This document shows, in pieces, positions 24,511 to 33,578 of a stretch of DNA of 64,000 nt. The translations under genes were made by a program, and so were the position numbers. Under the pieces are notes generated by a model. The model was not told the DNA's origin, did not search any database, and saw only the letters and a program-made list of their open reading frames with translations. How positions within the stretch are numbered: position 1 is the first letter of the stretch; every line of letters begins with the position of its first letter. Source of the stretch: Mesorhizobium sp. M2E.F.Ca.ET.219.01.1.1 (lineage in GTDB: Bacteria; Pseudomonadota; Alphaproteobacteria; Rhizobiales; Rhizobiaceae); the NCBI RefSeq assembly GCF_004016445.2, contig NZ_SADT02000002.1:930001-994000 (forward strand), written 5' to 3'.

Positions 24511-25509
24511 TCACTGGGCTTGCCCATCCTGCGCTGTCTCGTCCTTGAAGTCGACCTTCGTTCCCGGCTTGACCATAGCGGCAAGGTCTTCGGCGTCCCA
24601 GTTGGTCATCCGGATGCAGCCATGCGAGAAGGTGGTGCCGATCTTGCCCGGGTCGGGCGTGCCGTGGATGCCGTAGCTCTCGATCGAGAGGTCGATCCAT
24701 ACCGATCCGACGGGATTGTTGGGCCCCTTGGCGATGGTGAAGGGATGCCTGGTCTTCACCCCCTTGAAGGCGAATTTCGGATTGTAGTGATAGGTCGGAT
24801 TGTGCACCACGCGCTTTACCTCGGCCGCGCCGCTCGGCGCCGGTTTCTCCTCGCTGCCGATCGAGGCCGGATAGACGGCAATCGCCTTGCCCGACGCATC
24901 TAGGGCGCGCACCTGGCGCGATGCCTTGTCGACCTCGACGCTGGCTATCTGTGAAGGCGGATCGCCGCGGCCGACATCGGGCACGACCAGGGTCGTGCCG
25001 GCCTTGTTGAACCCGGCTTTGGGATTGAGCATTCCCAGCAATTGTTCGCTGATATGGAACCGCTCGGCCAGCTTCTCGCGCGGGTTACGGTAGTCGAGGC
25101 GCTTGAGATGCGCCATGCTCTCCATGCGGGTGGGGATGCGCCTGGTGAAGGGGCCGCGCACATCCTTCGCGGTTGTCTCGTAACTCGTCATCACTGGACC
25201 GGAGAACGTTGCCGCGAGCCTGTCCCAGGTTTCCCGCGTGAGCTTGCCGTCGGAGGGCAGTCCGTTTGCCGCTTGGAAGGCCGCGACCGCCTTGGCGAAG
25301 TTCTGCGACGCGCGGCCGTCGATCAGGCCGGGCGAGAAGCGGGCGCGATCCAGAAGTACCTGCGCCTTGAGCAGCATGGGGCTGACGCCTTTGGGTTCGG
25401 CCTCGCTGAATTGCGCTTGATTGACGGCGTCGGGTTCCAGCCTCCCCGCCTGCGTGACGCCGCACGCAATGCAGAGCGCCACCGCGACGACAACAAGGAA
25501 CCTGACCAT
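24511..25509 (-). CDS. L,D-transpeptidase (YkuD) with peptidoglycan-binding domain
   Basis: A 332-residue exported enzyme that forms 3-3 peptidoglycan crosslinks or attaches proteins to the wall. Signal peptide: MVRFLVVVAVALCIACGVTQ. A PG_binding_1 domain lies near residues 40-95 (GLIDGRASQNFAKAVAAFQA), a middle LysM-like segment (ERFHISEQLLGMLN), then the YkuD domain with the catalytic IHGTPDP and SHGCIRMTNWD (Cys about 298). The ATG at 25509 has GGAG 8 bases upstream and is preferred over a GTG three codons earlier. L,D-transpeptidases are numerous in Rhizobiales, which rely on 3-3 links for polar growth. Confidence 0.93.
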   Translation of the reverse strand: MVRFLVVVAVALCIACGVTQAGRLEPDAVNQAQFSEAEPKGVSPMLLKAQVLLDRARFSPGLIDGRASQNFAKAVAAFQAANGLPSDGKLTRETWDRLAATFSGPVMTSYETTAKDVRGPFTRRIPTRMESMAHLKRLDYRNPREKLAERFHISEQLLGMLNPKAGFNKAGTTLVVPDVGRGDPPSQIASVEVDKASRQVRALDASGKAIAVYPASIGSEEKPAPSGAAEVKRVVHNPTYHYNPKFAFKGVKTRHPFTIAKGPNNPVGSVWIDLSIESYGIHGTPDPGKIGTTFSHGCIRMTNWDAEDLAAMVKPGTKVDFKDETAQDGQAQ

Positions 25510-25662
25510 CGACGTCACTCCGGAACCGCGACAAGGACCTGCCTATATGACGCGGCAGCCCCGATCTGGTTCCTATCCAGGGGCAACGTGAAGATCGTGC
25601 TTCGCTACCGGCGATCGCGGCCGAGAGCGAATGAGGCGGCGCTGGCCGCCGCCTCACTTACA

Positions 25663-25950
25663 TCAGGCATGTTTTGGGTGAGCACTTTCAAGGACGGCGA
25701 GGGGAATGGCGCCATCCTCGATGAGGATGTCCTTCTTGCGCGCAAAGGCGACGAAAACGCCCCTCGCAGTTTCCGCATCAACATCCCCGGCGAGCGCGGC
25801 CCTGCAGGCACGGATGGCCGCCTTCTGCTCGGGGCTATTGCCGCACCAGTCGATGGCGAATTGATAGGCGTCCAAGACGGTGTTCAACTGACGCGGAAAT
25901 CCCAGTCCCACCCAGACCCGGATTGGTTTTTCGAACGGTTTGGCGAACAT
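25663..25950 (-). CDS. DUF982 protein
   Basis: A 95-residue protein of DUF982, a family almost confined to Rhizobiales and without known function. The pattern is clear: KPIRVWVGLGFPRQLNTVLD, AYQFAIDWCGNSPEQKAAIR, ACRAALAGDVDAETARGVFV and AFARKKDIL. The ATG at 25950 has GGAG 7 bases upstream; an ATG four codons earlier lacks one. It lies 27 bases downstream of a second DUF982 gene on the same strand, so the two are a tandem pair, diverged well beyond recent duplication. Confidence 0.82.
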   Translation of the reverse strand: MFAKPFEKPIRVWVGLGFPRQLNTVLDAYQFAIDWCGNSPEQKAAIRACRAALAGDVDAETARGVFVAFARKKDILIEDGAIPLAVLESAHPKHA

Positions 25951-25977
25951 TGCATACTCCATCTATCCGCGGCGATG

Positions 25978-26280
25978 CTAGGCGGTCAGCCCGCCGCCCT
26001 TGCGGCCTTTGCCGATCATCCAGGGCAGGGTGGTGCTCACGTCTTCATGGATTCTGGCGGATTTCGCGAAACCGCAAAATGCCTCTTTGGCGGCCGTCAG
26101 CGGAAAGCCGCTGTCGAAAGCCCGCTGGCAGGCGCGCAGCGCCGTTTCATAGATCGGCCCGCGCCGGTTCTTGGGCCATTCATAGAGGAATTCCAGGGCA
26201 TCCTCGAGGCAAGCGATTTCCTGGATGAGGCTGTTTCCGCTCTTGACGAAAACAGGGCTGTCGAACATCCGATCGTTCAT
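25978..26280 (-). CDS. DUF982 protein, tandem paralogue
   Basis: A 100-residue DUF982 protein: SPVFVKSGNSLIQEIACLED, ALEFLYEWPKNRRGPIYETA and LRACQRAFDSGFPLTAAKEA are the family blocks. The ATG at 26280 follows GGAGGAT; a TTG four codons earlier is less likely. It is the first of the DUF982 pair. The usual Trp-Pro pair of the family (EWPKNRRGP) is present here and altered to DWCGNSPEQ in the downstream partner, so the two may differ in function. Confidence 0.84.
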   Translation of the reverse strand: MNDRMFDSPVFVKSGNSLIQEIACLEDALEFLYEWPKNRRGPIYETALRACQRAFDSGFPLTAAKEAFCGFAKSARIHEDVSTTLPWMIGKGRKGGGLTA

Positions 26281-26478
26281 AAGATCCTCCAAGTCGAACG
26301 AACAATTTGAGTTTGATAGGGGCGGGGACCGCGGCGGTCTGCGCCCGACTTCGATATGGGTTTAAGGGTTTGAAGCGTCAAGGACTTGGCGATGCTCTCG
26401 TGCTCCATTTCTCAGGCCCAATGTTCGGCGCGCCGAGCAGTCGATCAGCCGGCATCCGAGCCGCCGGCCGCGGCCTTC

Positions 26479-26706
26479 TCACCGACTGGAATTGAGCTTT
26501 TGGATACGCCCCTTGTCCAGCCGGAAAACGCCGTCCGTGCCGCCTTGCTGCTCGAAGTCGGTTTGAAGCTCATCCCACGTGCCGAGATACGCACCGCACT
26601 CGGCGCAATGGATCGGTGTTGTGGGTTGGGCATCGGCTGGAATGTTCAAACGGATGACACCGCAAAACGGACACTCCAGTTTGTGATCCAGATACTGGGT
26701 GGTCAT
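26479..26706 (-). CDS. Small zinc-ribbon-like protein, 75 aa
   Basis: Contains two cysteine pairs, ECPFCG and CAECGAYLG, about 23 residues apart, typical of a zinc ribbon. The rest is a charged tail (DKGRIQKLNSSR). The ATG at 26706 is preceded by ACGGTG with only a weak ribosome site. No family beyond the zinc-binding pattern can be named. It may bind nucleic acid or stabilise a partner. Confidence 0.65.
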   Translation of the reverse strand: MTTQYLDHKLECPFCGVIRLNIPADAQPTTPIHCAECGAYLGTWDELQTDFEQQGGTDGVFRLDKGRIQKLNSSR

Positions 26707-26794
26707 CACCGTTCAGCATCACGCAAACGGCCCGCCCGTGCAAGCCGGCGGATTTGGACGAGCCGCGGCCTTGTCCAGCGCCGCACTCCGCCGT

Positions 26795-26995
26795 TCACAC
26801 GCGCCCTGACGTGGACGTTTGAACACGCGCCCTTATGATCCGGGCTTCTCGCAGGAGCGAGGGGCGGTCGCGTCCGATGGCCTTTATCAGCCTCCTGGCT
26901 TGCGCATCGGAGATGCCGGTTTTTTGCTTCAGCAGAATGACAAGCTGATTGTCGTCAATTCGGCCATGGGAACTGCCTTCGCCGGGTTCAGTCAT
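26795..26995 (-). CDS. Small protein with TGISxxQAR helical module, 66 aa
   Basis: The ATG at 26995 follows GGAGGA by 8 bases, which decides the start against a much longer open frame of poor composition. After a short acidic leader (MTEPGEGSSHGRIDDNQ) the protein is almost entirely the 33-residue module KTGISDAQARRLIKAIGRDR, PSLLREARIIRARV. The same module ends the proteins at 20294, 29650 and 56309. It looks like a compact three-helix, UBA-like fold. Function unknown. Confidence 0.68.
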   Translation of the reverse strand: MTEPGEGSSHGRIDDNQLVILLKQKTGISDAQARRLIKAIGRDRPSLLREARIIRARVQTSTSGRV

Positions 26996-27080
26996 ATCAA
27001 GGATCCTCCTGCCAACCGAACTGGAAAGACGGTCGAAAGTTTCATCACGGTCTTGCTTAGCCTGGCCGCCACGCCGCGCG

Positions 27081-27284
27081 TTATCTGCCCAGCGGTCTTC
27101 GCGACAGCTCGGCCAGTTCCCGCTCGTCGGTAATCCCCGCAATGTAGTTCGCGATGATGCGCGCTGCCCGCCGCTCGCGCTGCTCCGCGGTTTCGTCGGC
27201 GCCGGCGCTAACTTCAAGGACGCGGCCAAGAAAGGTCACCTCGTCCGGCAGGAACGCGCCTTTCGACAGTCTCGTAGTCGGCAT
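27081..27284 (-). CDS. Hypothetical 67-aa protein
   Basis: The start at 27284 has a perfect GGAGGAGG site. MPTTRLSKGAFLPDEVTFLG begins the protein and the rest is helical (DETAEQRERRAARIIANYIA, then GITDERELAELSRRPLG). No family is recognised. It lies 85 bases upstream of the helical-module gene at 26795 on the same strand and could be transcribed with it. Confidence 0.65.
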   Translation of the reverse strand: MPTTRLSKGAFLPDEVTFLGRVLEVSAGADETAEQRERRAARIIANYIAGITDERELAELSRRPLGR

Positions 27285-27459
27285 TGCCTCCTCCCTCGTG
27301 CCTTGAGCCCAAAGCATGACCGGACGGTGGACAGGTTCGTCACATGAAGACGCCGAACGGGCGTACCACCCCAACAATCTGGCACCTCCATCCTGCACGT
27401 TTGTAGATGATCCGCTCTAACCCAGGTGAATCGGCATCACGAAAGTCTTCGTGCCGAGC

Positions 27460-28800
27460 CTAAAGCTGCGTGTGCAGCTTGCTCGCGAGCCAATCGGTGA
27501 CTTTCTCGGTCAGCGGGCGCGCCTGCCACTCCGCCAGGCTGATCTGCCTCGACCGTTTCAGGTCCTCGTTGAACAAGTCGATCTGCGTCTGCGCAAAATC
27601 CCTGCCGTACACGTTGAGGCTGGCTTCGTCATTCAGGCGCAACGAGCGCTCGTCCAGGTTGGTGGAGCCGAAGCTCGCCCAGACGTCGTCAACGATGAGC
27701 AGTTTGGGGTGATACATCGTCGGCTGAAACTCGTAGATGCGCACGCCCGCTTCGAGCAGTTCTCCCCAGAAGTGGCGCGAGCCCTTTCGCACGATGGGCA
27801 CATCGGTCAGCGAATTGGGCACGATGACGTCGACGGCCACGCCTCTCTTCCTGGCGTCGAGTATCTGCTGCAGCGCGATTTCGTCCGGCACGAAATAGGC
27901 CATGCCGATACGCAGATGATCCTTGGCCGCGGCGATGGCAGCCAGCATCATCAACTCCATGTTCTCGGAGCCGTTCGGTTGCGATGAAAGGACCAACTGG
28001 GTGCTAAGCGCGCCTGCGGGTTCGGGTGGCGGATAGAACTTCTCTCCTTGCAGTGTTTCGCCTACTGTCTCCAGCCAGTTCTCGGCGAAGGCGGCCTGGA
28101 ACGCGGCTACCGAAGGCCCTTCAATCCGATAATGGGTGTCACGCCACTCGTTCGGATTGCGCGCATCGCCCAGCCAGTTGTCGGCGATGCCGACCCCGCC
28201 TGTGAACGCAACGCGCCCGTCCACGATGAGCAGTTTGCGGTGGGTCCGATTGTTCACCCGGTCCAGCGTATACCAGTAGACGGGCCGGTAGCGCTGGAAC
28301 CGCACACCGGCGCCCGTCATGATGTGAATGAGGTTCTCGTCGAAGGGCAGGCTGCCGAGCCAATCGACCAGCACTCGGACCTCGACGCCTTCGCGGGCTT
28401 TCGCGGCCAGGGCCGTGGCGAACTGATAGCCGACCGAGCCCGACCAATAAATGTAGGTTTCCATGTCGATGCTGGTTCGGGCCGTGCCGATCGCTTGCAG
28501 CATCGCAGGAAAAATGTCGTCGCCGTTGACGAGGGTTTGCACGGCGTTCTGCCCGGAGATCTGCCCTTGCGAATAGCTGCTCATGCTTTGCACGAATTGC
28601 GGATCCGCCGCCTCGAAACGGTGCGGAACGATCGTGCGGATGACACGCGGCTCCGGGGTCAGGTTTAGCGCGGCCAGCGTGACAATCGCGGCGGCGACGG
28701 CCACGGCGACATATTTGAGGATGTCGAGCCAATAGCCGGCCTTGCGCCCGGCAGCGAGTGTCTTGCTGGCCAGCAGCGCTCTAAAGCCCTGAGCCTTCAC
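27460..28800 (-). CDS. cls: Phospholipase D-family cardiolipin synthase-like enzyme
   Basis: A 446-residue protein with an N-terminal membrane helix (YVAVAVAAAIVTLAALNL) and two PLD catalytic motifs, NRTHRKLLIVDGRVAFTGG (about residues 185-203) and TMYHPKLLIVDDVWASFGS followed by TNLDERS. The order and spacing match bacterial cardiolipin synthases of the ClsA/ClsB type, which condense phosphatidylglycerol (or phosphatidylethanolamine) to cardiolipin in the inner membrane. It starts at a GTG (28800) after an AGGCGAAAGAC stretch. The symbol is a family-level label; a different phosphatidyltransferase activity is possible. Confidence 0.9.
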   Translation of the reverse strand: MKAQGFRALLASKTLAAGRKAGYWLDILKYVAVAVAAAIVTLAALNLTPEPRVIRTIVPHRFEAADPQFVQSMSSYSQGQISGQNAVQTLVNGDDIFPAMLQAIGTARTSIDMETYIYWSGSVGYQFATALAAKAREGVEVRVLVDWLGSLPFDENLIHIMTGAGVRFQRYRPVYWYTLDRVNNRTHRKLLIVDGRVAFTGGVGIADNWLGDARNPNEWRDTHYRIEGPSVAAFQAAFAENWLETVGETLQGEKFYPPPEPAGALSTQLVLSSQPNGSENMELMMLAAIAAAKDHLRIGMAYFVPDEIALQQILDARKRGVAVDVIVPNSLTDVPIVRKGSRHFWGELLEAGVRIYEFQPTMYHPKLLIVDDVWASFGSTNLDERSLRLNDEASLNVYGRDFAQTQIDLFNEDLKRSRQISLAEWQARPLTEKVTDWLASKLHTQL

Positions 28801-29041
28801 GTCTTTCGCCTGCGGTCAGTTTCTCCCAACAGCAAGAATGATCGACCGCGATTCAGGTTCCCGGCTGGGCCTGCGCAGGCTCCGACCGGCGCTTCGTCAG
28901 CCGATCCCCGGCCCACCGCTCTCCATCAACCGAGCGCTGCATCCTTTGCGACCGATTGGCGTTGAAGAAGATCATTCGAGGATGCTCTTGCATGATATCA
29001 AGCTGGAACAGCCCGTAGCCGAAGCCTCGCCGGAGGCCGAC

Positions 29042-29344
29042 ATGCTCGTGAACAAGACGGCGCATTTCGTGGAGGAATGGATCAATGAGCATAAGGCCGA
29101 ACCTCGGGTCTCGATGCCGGCCGAGATAGTCGCCGCCGAATTGGCCGACCAATGTATCGCCGACGCCGAAAGCCAAGGCATAGAGCCTGACGAGATCAGT
29201 GAGGAAGTGGGCGACCTCAAGGAATACATCGCTGAGACCGTGCTGGAGGAACAACGCGACGGCAGCGGCGATGATCATGGATCAATTGCGCCTGCGCCGC
29301 CCGCTGCTGGAAACGGAGAGCCGAATGCCGAAATTCCGCTTTGA
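29042..29344 (+). CDS. DUF768-like protein
   Basis: A 100-residue acidic protein. MLVNKTAHFVEEWINEHKAE matches the start of DUF768 proteins, normally M(S)xRGxxFxxxWIxxN, and DQCIADAESQGIEPDEISEE is the second family block. The ATG at 29042 has CCGGAGG before it; the longer frame upstream has no such site. It overlaps the next gene by 20 bases. DUF768 is a Rhizobiales-restricted family without known function; two more members sit at 56309 and 56677. Confidence 0.74.
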   Translation: MLVNKTAHFVEEWINEHKAEPRVSMPAEIVAAELADQCIADAESQGIEPDEISEEVGDLKEYIAETVLEEQRDGSGDDHGSIAPAPPAAGNGEPNAEIPL

Positions 29345-29609
29345 GTTTCTCGAATCCACGGCGCAGCCGCCGATCCAACTCGAGATGGAAAATCTCGAAA
29401 CCGCGAAAGCCGAGGCCAAACGGGCTGCGAAGGAAGCCATGCTCGACGGCATTGCCGCGGGGTCGGACCCGACATCCTGGGTGACCAAGATCTACGATGA
29501 GGCCGGCTATCTGGTGACGACCATCGAATTCCAGGATCTGGTGTCGGAAGCACAGCGACCCGGTGAGACGGACGAGGCCGGTGAGCCTGGCGTGATGCGC
29601 TCAGGTTGA
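29325..29609 (+). CDS. DUF6894-like protein
   Basis: A 94-residue protein beginning MPKFRFEFLESTAQPPIQLE, the beta strand typical of the DUF6894 family, followed by a helix (NLETAKAEAKRAAKEAMLDG) and a closing strand (WVTKIYDEAGYLVTTIEFQD). These small proteins are frequent in rhizobial stress loci; the function is unknown. It overlaps the DUF768-like gene, so the two are probably translated together. Confidence 0.74.
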   Translation: MPKFRFEFLESTAQPPIQLEMENLETAKAEAKRAAKEAMLDGIAAGSDPTSWVTKIYDEAGYLVTTIEFQDLVSEAQRPGETDEAGEPGVMRSG

Positions 29610-29649
29610 GACCTGGCAACCGGCAATGGCGATGGCTTCAGGCCGGCGG

Positions 29650-29850
29650 CTAGTCGTCGCTCTTGTAGGTTCTGGCGGCCTCCTCGATCTTGCGCCAATC
29701 GTTGCCGTAGCGCCGCACAAGTTCCCGCGCCTGCGCAGGTGACAGCCCCTGCGTCTCGACGACGTGCTTCACTTCCGTCTCTTCGCCCTTCAGCGGACGC
29801 GAGCGCGGCCGCTTGGTGTGTCTGGCCGTCTCTCCATTTCGTCTCGGCAT
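29650..29850 (-). CDS. Small protein with helical module, 66 aa
   Basis: A basic N-terminal half (MPRRNGETARHTKRPRSRPL) could bind nucleic acid. The C-terminal half is the recurrent module TQGLSPAQARELVRRYGNDW, RKIEEAARTYKSDD. The start at 29850 has GAGGGA upstream. Function unknown; it is convergent with the DUF6894 gene. Confidence 0.66.
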   Translation of the reverse strand: MPRRNGETARHTKRPRSRPLKGEETEVKHVVETQGLSPAQARELVRRYGNDWRKIEEAARTYKSDD

Positions 29851-30094
29851 GGATGTCCCTCTCTCGGATCGGTATCAACCGCCGAGCCGAAGGAAGGTTT
29901 CCTGAGGCCACGCGTCACCCGGGGCCTCTGCATCGGGCTCGCCGACAGGGGTGAGCCGCACCGACAGCGTCGCGCTCGAAGAGCTGCACACCGAGCTGCT
30001 CCGCGATCGGTGAAGTCGAATTCGTCGCCGGCCTGCGCCGGGCACCCGGCCCGGCGCAAGCTTCGATCCGCCACGTGCGTTGGTAAGGTAACGG

Positions 30095-30388
30095 TCAGGC
30101 CATCCTTGCCAGTATCTTGGCCATATCCGCCGTATCGAACGCCCTCAGGGTCTCGGTTCTGATGTTGCCCATCGATGCGATTGATAGGCCCAGCGCGGTC
30201 GCGGCAATGTCGTCCTCCGCTTCGGCAACCGCCACGACATCATGCTTGCCCAGAGTCCACAACAAGGTGTGGATCTTGACCCCGCTTTTGCTGGCCATCT
30301 CCTTGAAAGCCTCGGCACGCTTCTGGGTGTCCTTTATGGTCCTGATACCCTGGTCGGTGAAATTCGACAGCAATACGTAGTGAGCCAT
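30095..30388 (-). CDS. GYD-domain protein
   Basis: A 97-residue protein of the GYD family (ferredoxin-like small fold, function unknown). MAHYVLLSNFTDQGIRTIKD, KSGVKIHTLLWTLGKHDVVA and AEAEDDIAATALGLSIASMG are the family blocks. The start at 30388 has GGGAGGAAA. No neighbours in an operon. Confidence 0.87.
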   Translation of the reverse strand: MAHYVLLSNFTDQGIRTIKDTQKRAEAFKEMASKSGVKIHTLLWTLGKHDVVAVAEAEDDIAATALGLSIASMGNIRTETLRAFDTADMAKILARMA

Positions 30389-30689
30389 TGGTTTCCTCCC
30401 ACAAGGGAAACGCGGGCGCTCACGGCGCGTCCGCCGTTCCCGGAACCACAATAACACGTGCCCACCTTATGAAGAAGCAGTTGCTAATATATCGGCGTGA
30501 TCGTCGGCGCGGCCGGGACAGGCTGTTTCGGGCAGATGGGCCCTCATCTGCGGATCCGACCTCACCCCATCGCGGTCCACAAGGGCCAGGCCTCGCGTTC
30601 CGGACCTTCGCCGGTCAATGGCATTTCCGGCGCAAGGCTATATACATGACGCTCCAATGAGCAGCGCCTCCGCCTCGTCGAGGAATGCC

Positions 30690-31022
30690 ATGCGAAGGGT
30701 TGTTGTCACCGCGATATGCCTTGCCGCCTCGACAGGCGTCGACGCCCATGACTGGTACCAGAACAAGGTCGATCCGGTAACGAACTTCAAATGCTGCGGT
30801 GGCACGGATTGCCGCCCGATACCGGAGTCCTCGGTGCAGTCCAGGACGGACGGCGGCTATGTATATCTGCCCGACGGCTTCAACATCCCGCGCGACCGCG
30901 TGCAGGAATCGCCCGACGGCCGATACCATATCTGCGAGAACAGATACGTCATCACCAACCAGCCCTATCTGCGCTGCTTCTTCGCGCCGCGGCTCAAGGT
31001 TTCGCGGCTGCTTCCGCGCTGA
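30690..31022 (+). CDS. Exported hypothetical protein, 110 aa
   Basis: The ATG at 30690 follows GAGGAAT. A signal peptide (MRRVVVTAICLAASTGVDA) precedes a mature domain starting HDWYQNKVDP with a cysteine-rich motif FKCCGGTDCRPI, then VYLPDGFNIPRDRVQESPDG and CENRYVITNQPYLRCFF. The four to five cysteines probably form disulfides in the periplasm. I know similar small DWY-CCGG-DC proteins from rhizobia but no function. An ATG 11 codons upstream would lengthen the leader. Confidence 0.76.
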   Translation: MRRVVVTAICLAASTGVDAHDWYQNKVDPVTNFKCCGGTDCRPIPESSVQSRTDGGYVYLPDGFNIPRDRVQESPDGRYHICENRYVITNQPYLRCFFAPRLKVSRLLPR

Positions 31023-31033
31023 CCACGAGCTCG

Positions 31034-31927
31034 TCAGCCCCGGTGCCGAAGCGCCTCTACGATCACCGCCATGGCCGGCGAGAGCTGGCGCCGGCTCGGG
31101 TAATAGAGGTGGTAGCCCGGGAAGGGCAGGCTCCAGTCGTCGAGCACGAGCTTGAGCCGGCCCTCGGCCAAGTGCTGGCTGACGAGGTCTTCCGGGACGT
31201 AGGCGATGCCGTAGCCGGCGAGCGCGGCGTCGACCATGGGGATGGTCGTGTTGAAGGTAAGCTGGCCGTCCACGCGAACCCTCAGCTCGCGGCCCTTCTT
31301 TTCGAATTCCCAGGCATAGAGGCCGCCGAACTTCGCCTGTCGCAGGCAGATACATTCGTGTCCGACTAGGTCCTGCGGTGTCTTGGGGACTGGGCGACGC
31401 AAAAAGTAATCCGGCGAGGCGACGGCCACCAGCCGCCAGTCCGGGCAGATGCGCACCGCGATCATGTCCTTATCGACGCTTTCGCCGAGCCGTACGCCGG
31501 CGTCGAAGCGCTCCTCGACGATGTTGCGCATGCCGTTGTCGCTGTAGAGCTCGACGTTGAGGTCGGGATAGTCGCGCAGCATCGGCTGCAGCTTCGGCCA
31601 AACGATCATTTGCAGCGCATGATCGGATAGTGTGATGCGCACAGTGCCGGAGGGCTTGTCACGAAAAGCCACGAGGCTCGAAAGGTCGGCCTCGATGCCT
31701 TCGAAACGCGGGAGTAGCGACTGGTAGAGCCGCTCGCCCGCTTCCGTCGGCGCCACGCTGCGCGTCGTGCGGGTCAGCAGCCGCACGCCGAGTCGCGCCT
31801 CCAATCGCTTGATGGTTTGGCTGAGCGTCGATTGCGATGTGCCGAGCTCGGCCGCCGCCCTGGTGAAGCTGCGCTCCCTGGCGACGGTCAGGAACCACAG
31901 TAAATCCTTCAGATCCTCGCGTTGCAT
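31034..31927 (-). CDS. LysR-family regulator
   Basis: A 297-residue LysR-type regulator. The N-terminal helix-turn-helix is LKDLLWFLTVARERSFTRAA, AELGTSQSTLSQTIKRLEAR, and the C-terminal effector domain includes GTVRITLSDHALQMIVWPKL and ERFDAGVRLGESVDKDMIAV. It belongs to the subgroup that usually controls divergent reductase or dehydrogenase genes. It is divergent from the cupin-ADH-MFS set at 32130, which is the likely target. The gap of about 200 bases leaves room for LysR sites. Confidence 0.94.
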   Translation of the reverse strand: MQREDLKDLLWFLTVARERSFTRAAAELGTSQSTLSQTIKRLEARLGVRLLTRTTRSVAPTEAGERLYQSLLPRFEGIEADLSSLVAFRDKPSGTVRITLSDHALQMIVWPKLQPMLRDYPDLNVELYSDNGMRNIVEERFDAGVRLGESVDKDMIAVRICPDWRLVAVASPDYFLRRPVPKTPQDLVGHECICLRQAKFGGLYAWEFEKKGRELRVRVDGQLTFNTTIPMVDAALAGYGIAYVPEDLVSQHLAEGRLKLVLDDWSLPFPGYHLYYPSRRQLSPAMAVIVEALRHRG

Positions 31928-32129
31928 GGCAATCTCGGCCGCTCGTTCAAGTTCTGGCGGTTCGTGGCCGCCGCTCGTCGATTCATATCAGAAATGAATA
32001 ACTCCATGCAGATTGCAACGGCTAATCCGGATAGTGTCGGTGATTTATATAACCACCAGCGGATGACTGGAGGGTCTGACGGCGGGCAGCTTCACATAGA
32101 ACGCGTCTGAGGACGCAAGGGAGATCACC

Positions 32130-32525
32130 ATGGACATTCTTCGCGCAGGCACGAGACCTTCCGGCAAGGGGCCTTCGGACTGGTTCACCGGCACGGTGCG
32201 GATCGACCCGCTCTTCAATCCCTTCGACGCCGCGCGCGTCCAAGGCGCCCAGGTCACTTTCGAGCCCGCCGCCCGCACGGCATGGCACACGCATCCGCTG
32301 GGACAGACTCTGATCGTCGTCTCCGGGCTCGGCCGCGTTCAGCGCGAGGGCGGTCCGGTCGAGGAGATCCGGCCCGGCGACGTCGTCTGGTTCGCGCCTG
32401 GCGAAAAACACTGGCACGGCGCGTCCCCCGAAACCGCCATGACCCACATCGCCCTCCAGGAGGTCAAGGACGGCAAGGTGGTGGACTGGCTGGAACATGT
32501 CAGCGACGCCGACTACGGCGCCTGA
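32130..32525 (+). CDS. Cupin-domain protein
   Basis: A 131-residue single-cupin protein. Cupin motif 1 is [20 protein letters not shown] with two His ligands, and motif 2 is [20 protein letters not shown]. It resembles the cupins annotated as carboxymuconolactone-decarboxylase-associated or quercetin-dioxygenase-like proteins. It is the first of three genes (with the zinc alcohol dehydrogenase 28 bases on and the MFS protein beyond). The start has AAGGGAG. Metal binding is likely; the substrate is unknown. Confidence 0.88.
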   Translation: MDILRAGTRPSGKGPSDWFTGTVRIDPLFNPFDAARVQGAQVTFEPAARTAWHTHPLGQTLIVVSGLGRVQREGGPVEEIRPGDVVWFAPGEKHWHGASPETAMTHIALQEVKDGKVVDWLEHVSDADYGA

Positions 32526-32552
32526 CCTTCTCGGAAACGAAAGGACAGCAAA

Positions 32553-33569
32553 ATGCTCGCAACCGTTCTTCACGAGCCCGGCGACATCCGCTGCGAGGAA
32601 GTCGCCGATCCGAAAATCCTGCGCCCGACCGACGCGATCATAACGCTCTCGGCAAGCTGCATCTGCGGCTCGGATCTGTGGCCCTATCGCGGGCTGCAGC
32701 CGGTCGACGGGCCGATGCATATGGGTCACGAATATTGCGGCATCGTCGTCGAGGTGGGCGCAGAGGTGCGCAATGTCCGCCCCGGCCAATTCGTCGTCGG
32801 CTCCTTCTGCCTCTCCGACAACACCTGCCCGCATTGCCGCTTCGGCTTCCAGTCCTCCTGCGAGCAGCGCGAGTTCATGAGCGGCGCCCAGGCGCCCTAT
32901 GCCCGAGTGCCGCTGGCGGACGGCACGCTGGTTGCGACCTCCGAGGTTCCGCCGGCCGAGCTTGTCCCTGACTTGCTGGCCGTGTCGGACGTGCTCGGCA
33001 CCGGCTGGTACGCGGCGGATGCGGCCGAGGTCCGCGAAGGATCGACGGTGGTCGTTGTCGGCGATGGCGCCGTCGGCCTGATGGGCGTGCTCGCAGCCAA
33101 GGAGATGGGCGCCGAACGCATCATTGCCATGAGCCGCCATGCGAGCCGCCAAAAGCTTGCCCGCGAATTCGGCGCGACCGACATCGTGGCCGAACGCGGC
33201 GAGGAAGGCATTGCGCGCATCAAGGACCTCACAGGCGGCGTCGGCGCGGACTCGGTGCTGGAATGCGTCGGCACGGCCGAATCCTTCGACCAGGCGCTGG
33301 CCTGCTCGCGCCCCGGAGGCACCATCGGCTATGTCGGCGTACCGCATGGTGTGAGCCTCGACGGCCAGAAACTGTTCTTCGGCCAGAAGCGCATGCTGGG
33401 CGGCCCGGCGCCGGTGCGCCGCTTCCTGCCCGACCTGATGGACCGCGTGCTCCAAGGCAGGATCAAGCCCGGCAAGGTTTTTGACCTCAAGCTGCCGCTG
33501 GCCGAGGTCGCCGAAGGCTATCGCGCGATGGACGAGCGCCGCGCCGTCAAGGTCATGCTCGAGGTCTAG
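32553..33569 (+). CDS. Zinc-dependent alcohol dehydrogenase family protein
   Basis: A 338-residue medium-chain dehydrogenase. SASCICGSDLWPYRG supplies the catalytic zinc Cys, HMGHEYCGIVVEVG the His-Glu pair, and DNTCPHCRFGFQSSCEQRE the structural zinc cysteines. VVVVGDGAVGLMGVLAAKEM is the NAD(P)-binding motif. It sits between the cupin and MFS genes and is probably controlled by the divergent LysR protein. A related type is annotated as IMP dehydrogenase-like or glutathione-independent formaldehyde dehydrogenase, but the substrate is open. Confidence 0.95.
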   Translation: MLATVLHEPGDIRCEEVADPKILRPTDAIITLSASCICGSDLWPYRGLQPVDGPMHMGHEYCGIVVEVGAEVRNVRPGQFVVGSFCLSDNTCPHCRFGFQSSCEQREFMSGAQAPYARVPLADGTLVATSEVPPAELVPDLLAVSDVLGTGWYAADAAEVREGSTVVVVGDGAVGLMGVLAAKEMGAERIIAMSRHASRQKLAREFGATDIVAERGEEGIARIKDLTGGVGADSVLECVGTAESFDQALACSRPGGTIGYVGVPHGVSLDGQKLFFGQKRMLGGPAPVRRFLPDLMDRVLQGRIKPGKVFDLKLPLAEVAEGYRAMDERRAVKVMLEV

Positions 33570-33578
33570 GCGCTTGCG

